In this document: positions 1 through 5,033 of the stretch, piece after piece
Position numbering within the stretch: position 1 is the stretch's first letter
Layout: every line of letters begins with the position of its first letter
Source of the DNA: Nitrospira sp.
GTDB taxonomy: Bacteria; Nitrospirota; Nitrospiria; Nitrospirales; Nitrospiraceae
Assembly: GCA_025935475.1 (NCBI GenBank)
Contig: JAICVE010000122.1
Span: forward strand, 1-7,849
Length of the DNA stretch: 7,849 nucleotides
Direction: 5' to 3'
Made by a program: the position numbers and the translations under genes
Notes under the pieces: generated by a model
What the model saw: the letters and a program-made list of their open reading frames with translations, nothing else
Told to the model about the DNA's origin: nothing
Database searches by the model: none

Positions 1-24
1 CCCCCCCTCCAAGGAGTGAGGAGT

Positions 25-456
25 ATGTCCACTGCGTCTTCTTTCACACAGAGGACGACACCCGCGACCGTTCTGGTCATCGACGACAACGAAGAGGACC
101 TCAAGTACTGGTCTGATTCGCTGAGACGGTCGTCTGCGAATTATACGGTATTGGAATCTTCCAGCGCCGTGGCCGGCCTCGATGTCTGCCGGGCTCGCAC
201 GGTTGATTGTGTTGTGCTCGATCTGGATATGCCCGAATCAGGGTTCCACGTCCTGCTCGAACTAGTTCCCGACCGGCAGCGCCCGCAGGTGGCCGTAATC
301 GTCCTCACGCACCTGCCGCACCCGAATTTGTTCGATATGGCCAAGCACAATGGGGCTCATGCGTGCCTGTTGAAGCAGAGTACGACGGTCGAAGAGCTGG
401 TTCATACCATTGAAGAAGCACTCGCTGCGGTCAGAGCCAAGCGCTTGTCCAGCTGA
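25..456 (+). CDS. Single-domain response regulator (CheY-like receiver)
   Basis: A 143-residue receiver domain with no output domain, so it probably passes or accepts phosphate, or acts by protein-protein contact in the cytoplasm. The expected residues are visible: acidic pair D20-D21 after the first strand (VLVIDD), phospho-acceptor D66 in VVLDLDMP, T95 in IVLTHL and K117 in CLLKQ. I chose ATG 25 because AAGGAG at 11-16 lies 8 bases upstream; the in-frame GTG at 16 overlaps that ribosome site. Residues 1-14 are a short polar leader. The loop after D66 is one residue shorter than usual: the glycine falls at D+7, whereas the receiver at 4321 has it at D+8. No kinase is encoded nearby. The DUF3313 gene follows after 58 bases on the same strand. 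The receiver family is certain; the pathway is unknown. Confidence 0.9.
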   Translation: MSTASSFTQRTTPATVLVIDDNEEDLKYWSDSLRRSSANYTVLESSSAVAGLDVCRARTVDCVVLDLDMPESGFHVLLELVPDRQRPQVAVIVLTHLPHPNLFDMAKHNGAHACLLKQSTTVEELVHTIEEALAAVRAKRLSS

Positions 457-514
457 TATTCTACATACCGTGTAAGGATCTTTGCGGTTCACAGTTGAGA
501 GAGAGGGAGTGATC

Positions 515-1243
515 ATGAATATGCGGCTGCTGAGCGTCCTGCTCATTGCGGGAATTCTGGCTGGTCCGGCGTGCGCCGCCACAAAGCAGGCCAGGACTGT
601 CGAGCGGTTGGGGTTTCTGAAGGATCTGTATCCTAAGATGGTCGAGGGCGATGAGCATGCCGGAGAGTCGCTGCTCACCTATAAAAATCCACGTGTCGCT
701 CAGATTCCGCCGAATACCTACAAGAAATTCATGCTCGATCCTGTCCTTCTCTTCCGAGGTGCGCACTCTAAGATGGACGGCATCTCTCAGCCTCAGGCCC
801 AGCTCATGGCCGACACGTTTTATGCGCTGATCTATCAGGAAGTCTCGAAGGACTATGAAATGGTGGACAAGCCTGGTCCCGATACCTTACGGGCGCAAGT
901 GGCCATCACCCATCTCGAAGAGTCGTGGCCAATGTTGGACGTCGTGTCGACCATTCCGGCGCCCATGAATGCGTTCGCTGTAGGCTCGATGCTCAAGAAT
1001 GTCGCAACGGGAAAGCCGGCATTCAAAGGGGAAGCGGTGATCGAGGCAAAGGTGACCGACTCTCAAACCGGAGAGGTGTTGAGAGCGGGCGTCGATCGGC
1101 GCGTCGGCGGAAAGAAACTCAGTGCAGAGTCGTTCAACTCGTGGGCCGATGTCTATGAATCGTTACGATACTGGGCGGAAAACGGCAGATATCAGTTGTG
1201 TAAGGCGCGTCAAGCTCACGATTGCCCGAAGCCACGGGCCTAG
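515..1243 (+). CDS. Exported DUF3313 family protein
   Basis: A 242-residue protein of the DUF3313 family, whose biochemical role is not established; members are usually envelope lipoproteins or periplasmic proteins. Family signs: RLGFLKDLYPKM near residue 31, a Y-x-N-P motif near 56, YKKFMLDPVLLF near 70, a central pair of helices, and near the C-terminus a segment around DSQTGEVLRAGVDRR. Residues 1-21 form a signal peptide (Met-Arg start, hydrophobic core LLSVLLIAGILAG, then PACAA). Cleavage could be by signal peptidase I after ACA. Cys20 could instead be a weak lipobox cysteine, but G-P-A before it does not fit the usual consensus. ATG 515 is preferred because GGGAG lies 5 bases upstream; a TTG at 482 would push the signal peptide inward. 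It follows the receiver gene by 58 bases and could be co-transcribed. No clear terminator was seen after it. Confidence 0.8.
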   Translation: MNMRLLSVLLIAGILAGPACAATKQARTVERLGFLKDLYPKMVEGDEHAGESLLTYKNPRVAQIPPNTYKKFMLDPVLLFRGAHSKMDGISQPQAQLMADTFYALIYQEVSKDYEMVDKPGPDTLRAQVAITHLEESWPMLDVVSTIPAPMNAFAVGSMLKNVATGKPAFKGEAVIEAKVTDSQTGEVLRAGVDRRVGGKKLSAESFNSWADVYESLRYWAENGRYQLCKARQAHDCPKPRA

Positions 1244-1338
1244 CCCTCTGTTTCAAACTTCTCCTTCGATCGCGCCCACGTCCTTTCCAAGCACGGGGCG
1301 TCAGGAGAACCTCTAGGAGCGGACGGCCGCCCTGCCGA

Positions 1339-1503
1339 TTAACCCTGTTGCGACTCGCCGGACAATTTCGACGTATGGCCGCGGCATTCCTTGTGAGGAC
1401 AATGGCAGAGGCCCGACGGCAGGCTGTTACGGCATTCGTCGCTGCAAAATTCCTTTCCTTCTGAAATTTGACACGTGCACAACGGCACGGCACATCGTTT
1501 CAT
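1339..1503 (-). CDS. Bacterial metallothionein-like metal-binding protein
   Basis: A 54-residue cysteine-rich protein. Cysteines at 4, 9, 11, 20, 24, 33, 35 and 40 and histidines at 34, 37 and 43 give the pattern C-x4-C-x-C-x8-C-x3-C-x8-C-x-C-x4-C. That resembles the bacterial SmtA/BmtA metallothionein family, which binds zinc, cadmium or copper in a cluster around a small zinc-finger-like fold. The EFCSDEC segment corresponds to the family's zinc-finger helix. SmtA itself has nine cysteines; this one has eight. The reading frame is open 48 codons further upstream, but that part overlaps the hemerythrin gene in another frame, and ATG 1503 has a good ribosome site (AGAGGA, about 6 bases away), so I chose the short form. 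It starts 41 bases after the hemerythrin stop on the same strand, suggesting an operon. Probably cytoplasmic metal buffering; the metal cannot be told from sequence. Confidence 0.78.
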   Translation of the reverse strand: MKRCAVPLCTCQISEGKEFCSDECRNSLPSGLCHCPHKECRGHTSKLSGESQQG

Positions 1504-1544
1504 ATCAGTCCTCTCGTGTGTGTTCGCATACGTGATCGCTGTGG

Positions 1545-2051
1545 TTAGGCCGCTCGGGGATGAGATGATTTCGACCGGCTCTTTTTTTGCCGTTTTTCCG
1601 GCGGCTGCTGTTTGACTTTTTGTGCCTTTTCGAACAAGCCCTTCCAATCGAGCTCATGGGCTTCGGCTTTCGGGAAGACCCGGCCTTCCTCTTCGTCGAC
1701 ATGATGTTTGACCAGTTCTCTGAGCACCTTAAATCTCGCATCGAACGTGGCTGAACCGGGGCCAGGGCGGAACTTATTCAACTTGTCAAGCAAGACGTGC
1801 ATGAGCTGATGCGCCTCGACGGCTTCATAGATCATGTGAGGATCCTGAAACACTGCCCGAAAGGCTGGGTAGATCACGCGCTCTTCGATAGCCGCATGGA
1901 TTGTCAGCTCGCGAATAATCCGGTGCGCGATCTGAGGTTTTTCCCCGTTGCTGGCCTTGGCATACTGGGCGAACAATGACCGCACCAGCTTATGGTCATC
2001 GCGCAAAAGTTGAATGACGTTGGGAAACGATCCGAGCAGGCGTTCCAGCAT
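1545..2051 (-). CDS. Hemerythrin HHE cation-binding domain protein
   Basis: A 168-residue four-helix-bundle protein expected to bind a non-haem di-iron centre. The iron ligands are all visible: H20 (RDDHKLV), H52 and E56 (HAAIE), H81 and H85 (HQLMH), and H117 and E121 (HVDEE). The family is linked to oxygen, nitric oxide or iron sensing, storage or repair; no specific role can be assigned here. Residues 1-135 hold the domain. The tail from about 137 to 168 is rich in Lys, Arg, Gln and Ser, likely disordered and strongly basic. ATG 2051 has GAGGAG 8 bases upstream; the longer open frame to 2204 is serine-rich and non-conserved in look, so I rejected it. A TATAAA box on the minus strand at 2076-2081 could be a -10 element, but no good -35 was seen. 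It is the first gene of a probable two-gene unit with the metallothionein. Confidence 0.9.
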   Translation of the reverse strand: MLERLLGSFPNVIQLLRDDHKLVRSLFAQYAKASNGEKPQIAHRIIRELTIHAAIEERVIYPAFRAVFQDPHMIYEAVEAHQLMHVLLDKLNKFRPGPGSATFDARFKVLRELVKHHVDEEEGRVFPKAEAHELDWKGLFEKAQKVKQQPPEKRQKKSRSKSSHPRAA

Positions 2052-2236
2052 ATCTGAAGCTCCTCTTCGGTCAGCTTTATACAGGATATGGGGAGAAGAA
2101 CCTAAGTCGACTAGGACAGACCCTTGTGATTCACACGGGACCAGGGAAGAGGACGAAGACCTCAGGAACTTTTCCTGGTGTAGTTCAGGCCCGGTCTTAC
2201 CCAAAATACTAAGACGACCTCATGAGAGAAAATGCC

Positions 2237-2410
2237 ATGGCTTCAGAGCGGACAACAAACGTACAGCGATGCCAGAGATGCCAAGGTAGTTTGCGAGCCG
2301 AAACGGCCGTCGACCTGCAAACAGGCGTGGTGATCCTTCAATACGTGTGTTTTAATTGCGGCCGACGATGGTATCCGGAAAAGGCGCCGAGACCGATGAC
2401 CGCCGCCTGA
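2237..2410 (+). CDS. Small zinc-ribbon protein, hypothetical
   Basis: A 57-residue protein with two CxxC knuckles: C12-x2-C15 (RCQRCQGSL) and C38-x2-C41 (CFNCGRRW), separated by 22 residues containing a predicted beta hairpin. This is the layout of a treble-clef or zinc-ribbon fold binding one Zn2+. Similar tiny proteins are frequent in bacteria, but their partners are generally unknown; nucleic-acid or protein binding is a guess. Two starts are possible, ATG 2222 and ATG 2237. I prefer 2237 because GAGAGA lies 6 bases upstream and nothing like a ribosome site precedes 2222. It diverges from the hemerythrin gene across about 185 bases. A weak promoter-like pair (TTCAGG, 17 bases, TACTAA) sits just upstream. 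Confidence 0.68.
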   Translation: MASERTTNVQRCQRCQGSLRAETAVDLQTGVVILQYVCFNCGRRWYPEKAPRPMTAA

Positions 2411-2611
2411 AGTTCTGATCGCGGCCTCAGCCTCAGCTGACCGGGCCACGGAATTGGCCAATCCCCCCAAAGGTGAGCGTCGTTTTCTTGTCTTCCTTCC
2501 ATTCTTCTAACCTCTAGCATTGTCGACGAAGCCTGATAGACAAATGGCCCAGACTCCTACAAAATCACCCACCCGTACAGAACCACATAAGAAAAGGCAC
2601 TCGTGTACTCT

Positions 2612-3190
2612 ATGACGCCGCGCATCGCGGTCGCGTAAAACGGCGCTAAGGTCATCATGCAACAGGGACTAGTGGAGACCTTCTGCAGAAGGCGGTACCC
2701 TCTTTATCGATCACGACCTCGCCGGGCACAGAAGGAGTTCTCGAGGAGGTGTGCGGCCGCCACTGGGCGTTTGTCGTCGTGGACCTCAATCTTCCTGGAT
2801 TTCACGGCCTCGATATCGTGAAGCAAGCGAAATCACATTGCCCCAAGACGCCGATACTTGTGTTTAGTCTCTACGCGGAGGAGCAGTATGCCGATCGGGC
2901 GCTGCGTGCAGGCGCGGTCGCCTATATTTCGAAGGACCGTCCGCCGTCGGCATTGGTCGAATCCGTCAAGGCCGCGCTTCGCGGGGAGACGGTGAAACGG
3001 CCTCTCGTCCGACACCCAATGCTCTCCGAGCGCGAAACTCAGGTGCTGCGTTTGCTTGCCAGAGGCACGAAAAGGCGCGACATTGCTCGCACGCTGGAGA
3101 TCAATGAAAAAACGGTGAGTACGTATAAAACGAGGCTTCTTCAAGGAGCTAGCGCCAAATGGAGTGTATGTGTGGCAATGGTGTTGGGTC
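2612..3190 (+). pseudogene. NarL/FixJ-type response regulator, broken
   Basis: A degraded response regulator with a LuxR-type DNA-binding domain. ATG 2612 opens with MTPRIAVA, a normal receiver first strand, but where the acidic pair should follow there is a TAA stop at 2636-2638. The same frame then reads QQGLVET to 2680. Homology continues one frame over as LLQKAVPS from 2680, implying loss of one base near 2680 (ACCTTCTG where ACCCTTCTG is expected). From there the receiver is intact through the acceptor Asp (VVVDLNLPG), SLYAE and SKD, then a LuxR HTH (LSERETQVLRLLARG, then RRDIARTLEINEKTVSTYKTRLLQ, ending about 3150). After that the usual KLGxKSDVEL ending is only faintly recognisable, the normal stop is gone, and the frame runs on to 3363 antisense to a small gene. 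A residual open frame starts at GTG 2751, but it would lack the phosphorylation pocket. Either a pseudogene or sequencing error; several separate lesions favour decay. Confidence 0.75.
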
Positions 3191-3356
3191 ATGCCGCGTG
3201 GCGTTTGCGGTCGCGTGGAAGTAGTGCGTTGAGTTCCCGCAGGCACAACTCGAGTTCAGTTCGTTCCTCGTCGTTCAACGGCTGGTACTTGAGCGCATGC
3301 AGCAGCGCTCTGGTGGCCGAGATAAAGACCAGTAGATCAGGTCCAATAGTCATCAT
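3189..3356 (-). CDS. Small hypothetical protein, 55 residues
   Basis: A short open frame, ATG 3356 to TGA 3189-3191, with a protein-like composition: MMTIGPDLLVFISATRALLH, then a charged amphipathic stretch with NDEERTELELCLRELNALLP, and a basic end. Two helices are likely (about 6-24 and 28-46), with an acidic turn between them. Codon choice is coding-like, with G or C in most third positions, whereas the opposite strand here reads as low-complexity Ser/Arg residues, the look of a shadow frame. A tandem ATG at 3354 and 3351 offers two starts; the ribosome site is weak, with only CGAG about 8 bases upstream. It ends almost exactly where the recognisable part of the response-regulator pseudogene ends, so the two are convergent. 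I do not recognise the family. Confidence 0.5.
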   Translation of the reverse strand: MMTIGPDLLVFISATRALLHALKYQPLNDEERTELELCLRELNALLPRDRKRHAA

Positions 3357-3622
3357 GCATTAGCTCGTATGGCATGTTGTGTCGGTGCACGATACGGAGG
3401 ACTCGTGTTCCTAGTTCTGTTCGTGCGGCGGGAGCGGCTGCCTCATCCATGAGGCGCACGATACGCGTTCTCTATCGCGGCACCACTGGGGAAGCGCCTT
3501 GGGCCACGGCCGAACACTGGCGGTCTGAGGATTGCGGAGAGGGCCCCTCCTAGGGCAACTTGCCGGAGGATGGTTTGTCACTGAATCGGACAAGCGTTCT
3601 CGTCTTCTTGGCTGTCTGCGAA

Positions 3623-3862
3623 CTATGAGAGACCGCTTCCTAACGAATGTTTGCGCATCGCGGATTCATCGATCAAGCATATGGCTTTTGTGAGCGCCGC
3701 AGCCTCCGCCTCCTCTCGTGTGTCGTAGGTATTGCCGTCAGGAAAACCAGCAATTTCTGTCTCGTTGAATTTCATAATGACGTACTGACAGGCCCACATC
3801 AGGCCTTCGGCGCTGGGGATCAATTCGATGGTGTGTCCCTTATATTCGAGATGCATTGGCAT
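3623..3862 (-). CDS. Conserved-looking small hypothetical protein
   Basis: A 79-residue soluble protein with no signal peptide or membrane segment. The N-terminal half reads as beta strands (LEYKGHTIELIPSAEGLMW, then CQYVIMKFNETEIAGFPDG) and the C-terminal half as one helix (TREEAEAAALTKAICLID). This strand-rich then helical plan is common in small uncharacterised bacterial proteins, but I cannot name a family with confidence. ATG 3862 is used; ATG 3856 is also in frame. The ribosome site is weak (TTGGA about 5 bases before 3862). The gene has its own upstream region to the right, which includes a 22-bp perfect palindrome centred about 90 bases before the start and possibly serving as its operator. 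Coding quality is clear; function is unknown. Confidence 0.65.
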   Translation of the reverse strand: MPMHLEYKGHTIELIPSAEGLMWACQYVIMKFNETEIAGFPDGNTYDTREEAEAAALTKAICLIDESAMRKHSLGSGLS

Positions 3863-4198
3863 TTATGTCCAAGGTGCCTGATTGAGATACTAGCAAGTAC
3901 ATTGCCTGAAGGAGGAATGGCGCGATCGACTCCTAGGGGAATCCCTAGTTCATGAACTAGGGACCGGGATATAGGGTTTACTGACGCCTTTCTGGCGCTG
4001 GCGCTGAAGAACGGGCGTGCAAGGCTTTGCAGAAGAGCGGAACTTTGGGCGACGTTCTGGATCAGACCATTGTCAAGGCTATCGCCACCGTTCGGCGCGA
4101 AGTATCGAATGCCGGTGAACCACGAACAACCGTTTCTAGGCATTCGCCTAGGTGGCGGATGCCTGGGTTTCCATGAGACTACGGGATGGTCCTTCGAT
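3863..4198. other. Gene-poor stretch with palindromes and a possible gene remnant
   Basis: No intact gene was found here. It contains CTAG-centred inverted repeats (3933-3963 and 4136-4151) and, on the plus strand from 3985 to the TGA at 4174-4176, a frame with no ATG before 4159. It reads in part as AEERACKALQKSGTLGDVLD, then QTIVKAIATVRREV, with strongly coding-like codons. A TGA at 3982 closes that frame on the left, so this would be a truncated or frameshifted remnant rather than a live gene. The rest shows no recognisable feature. Confidence 0.35.
3942..3963. promoter_or_regulatory. 22-bp perfect palindrome, candidate operator
   Basis: The half-site TCCCTAGTTCA is followed immediately by its exact reverse complement, giving 11 paired bases and no spacer. 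The inner 20 bases fit the NN-CT-N12-AG-NN form known for LuxR-type quorum-sensing boxes, though that form is loose. It lies about 80 bases upstream of the minus-strand gene starting at 3862, in intergenic DNA. A dimeric regulator site is the simplest reading; a hairpin or site-specific recombination site is also possible. Confidence 0.45.
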
Positions 4199-4227
4199 TT
4201 GCCATCAGAAAGCCATAGTCCTATATT
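4199..4227 (+). promoter_or_regulatory. Sigma70-type promoter for the receiver gene at 4321
   Basis: TTGCCA at 4199-4204 and TATATT at 4222-4227 are separated by exactly 17 bases, and the -10 region lies in the most AT-rich patch of the neighbourhood. Transcription would start near 4234, leaving an untranslated leader of roughly 87 bases before ATG 4321. The leader shows no obvious riboswitch-like fold. Confidence 0.5.
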
Positions 4228-4320
4228 TATTCATATTGTCAACGGACAGGAGCGCCGCCCACGTGTGGAGTTGCTGTGCTCGGCCATTACGGCCTCGTGA
4301 CCAGTGGGAAGGAGTTTGTA

Positions 4321-4752
4321 ATGTCTCAGGTAACACGCCGTTTTAATCGCACGCCCGGCCGACCGGACGTTATTCGAGTCCTGCTCGTGGACGACGTTGA
4401 AAACGTCCGGCAGACGCTCCGAGAAATTCTGGCGACCTACCCGAACTTTGAAGTGGTGGGAGAAGCGTGTAATGGCGAAGAAGCGCTTGAGGCGGTCCAG
4501 GTGTTGAAACCCTCCGTGGTGGTCATGGATATCAATATGCCGCGGCTCGACGGAATCAAAGCGACGATGCTGATCAAACGAGTGTATCCCCATGTCGTCG
4601 TGGTCGGGTTGTCGGTCTACGCCAATGATGACACCCGCCAGGCAATGACCGCCGCCGGCGCGACGACTGTCATTTCAAAGGAAGCCGCTGTTGAGCAGCT
4701 CCGTGACGAGATCATTGAATCGATCAATCGGCGGTCCGCCGCCATTCATTAG
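4321..4752 (+). CDS. Single-domain response regulator (receiver only)
   Basis: A 143-residue CheY-like receiver with a short Arg-rich leader (residues 1-16). Conserved residues are all present: D24-D25 (LLVDDVENVR), acceptor D70 (VVMDINMPRLDG), S98 (GLSVYAN) and K120 (ISKEA). The domain resembles NarL-type receivers in sequence, yet the protein ends at INRRSAAIH with no DNA-binding domain, so output must be by protein contact or phosphotransfer. ATG 4321 is preceded by AAGGAG with a 6-base gap, an excellent ribosome site. A matching promoter sits at 4199-4227. No kinase or phosphotransfer protein is adjacent. The stop codon lies inside a short tandem duplication (4744-4775). It could derive from a two-domain NarL protein that lost its output half, like the decayed copy at 2612, but it looks intact. 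Confidence 0.92.
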   Translation: MSQVTRRFNRTPGRPDVIRVLLVDDVENVRQTLREILATYPNFEVVGEACNGEEALEAVQVLKPSVVVMDINMPRLDGIKATMLIKRVYPHVVVVGLSVYANDDTRQAMTAAGATTVISKEAAVEQLRDEIIESINRRSAAIH

Positions 4753-4775
4753 TGAGATCATTCATTAGTGACATA
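4744..4775. repeat. Two tandem copies of a 16-base unit across the stop codon
   Basis: ATTCATTAGTGAGATC is followed directly by ATTCATTAGTGACATA, 14 of 16 bases identical. The first copy carries the last codons and TAG stop of the receiver gene. It looks like a slippage duplication. Because 16 is not a multiple of three, an extra copy inside the gene would shift the frame; here it lies just outside. Confidence 0.6.
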
Positions 4776-4965
4776 GTGAGCCGACGCTGAAGATCGCTTG
4801 CGGCGCGTGTACCACTGGAGGCCGGTTCCAATATCCCCTCCATTCACTCGCCGGGGTGTCCGAGGCTCCGGAGTCGCTGAACACATAGCAGTTCTTTCGC
4901 CTTCCTCTTGCCTGACACATCGCCCCCTCGCCATCGCGGATCAAGTCCTCGAGCCGTCGTTCCAT
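4765..4965 (-). CDS. Possible small hypothetical protein, 66 residues
   Basis: An open frame between the receiver and the FGE-like gene, opposite in strand to both. It begins MERRLEDLIRDGEGAMCQ, continues with a basic patch (RGRRKNCYVFSDSG) and ends in an aromatic/proline segment. First codon positions are strongly purine-rich and the N-terminal half looks like real protein. The ribosome site is weak (CGGAA about 9 bases before ATG 4965), and its start region overlaps the likely promoter zone of the gene at 5034. I do not recognise a family. It may be genuine, or a chance frame in intergenic DNA. Confidence 0.33.
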   Translation of the reverse strand: MERRLEDLIRDGEGAMCQARGRRKNCYVFSDSGASDTPASEWRGYWNRPPVVHAPQAIFSVGSLCH

Positions 4966-4993
4966 TGAGTTTGTTCCGTAAGCTGGGTAGACT
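4965..4993 (+). promoter_or_regulatory. Weak promoter-like pair before the FGE-like gene
   Basis: TTGAGT and TAGACT are separated by about 17 bases, placing a transcription start near 5000 and a leader of about 34 bases before ATG 5034. Both hexamers match consensus at only four of six positions. A short inverted repeat (GTAAG at 4978-4982 and CTTAC at 4992-4996) overlaps the -10 region and might be an operator. Confidence 0.25.
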
Positions 4994-5033
4994 TACCTAT
5001 GTTGTTTGCGCCACTTCCAGATACGGAGGAATT

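Noticed and set aside
1244..1338. Terminator between the convergent DUF3313 and metallothionein genes
   Set aside because: Expected by position, but I found no stem longer than a few pairs and no T-run.
1504..1647. Upstream extension of the metallothionein frame (48 extra residues)
   Set aside because: It overlaps the hemerythrin gene in another frame, has a shadow-like composition, and ATG 1503 has its own ribosome site.
2101..2115. Imperfect palindrome CCTAAGTCGACTAGG between the hemerythrin and zinc-ribbon genes
   Set aside because: The core AGTCGACT is symmetric but the outer arms are offset by one base; too short to call an operator.
2052..2204. N-terminal extension of the hemerythrin
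   Set aside because: Ser-rich, non-domain sequence with no ribosome site at its start; GAGGAG precedes ATG 2051.
3449..3553. 34-codon plus-strand frame beginning MRRTIRVLYRGTTGEAPW
   Set aside because: It looks mildly protein-like, but the nearest GGAG is 14 bases from the ATG, it is very short, and I recognise no family. The rest of 3357-3622 holds nothing else I can support.
3411..3593. 60-residue minus-strand frame
   Set aside because: TTG start, Pro/Arg/Ser-rich composition and no ribosome site: typical of a chance frame.
3820..4143. 107-residue minus-strand frame
   Set aside because: It overlaps the start of the better-supported gene at 3862, runs through the palindromes, and has no ribosome site or domain-like sequence.
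4908..5033. 42-residue extension of the FGE-like protein from a TTG
   Set aside because: It would bury the signal peptide, whereas ATG 5034 has GGAGG just upstream.
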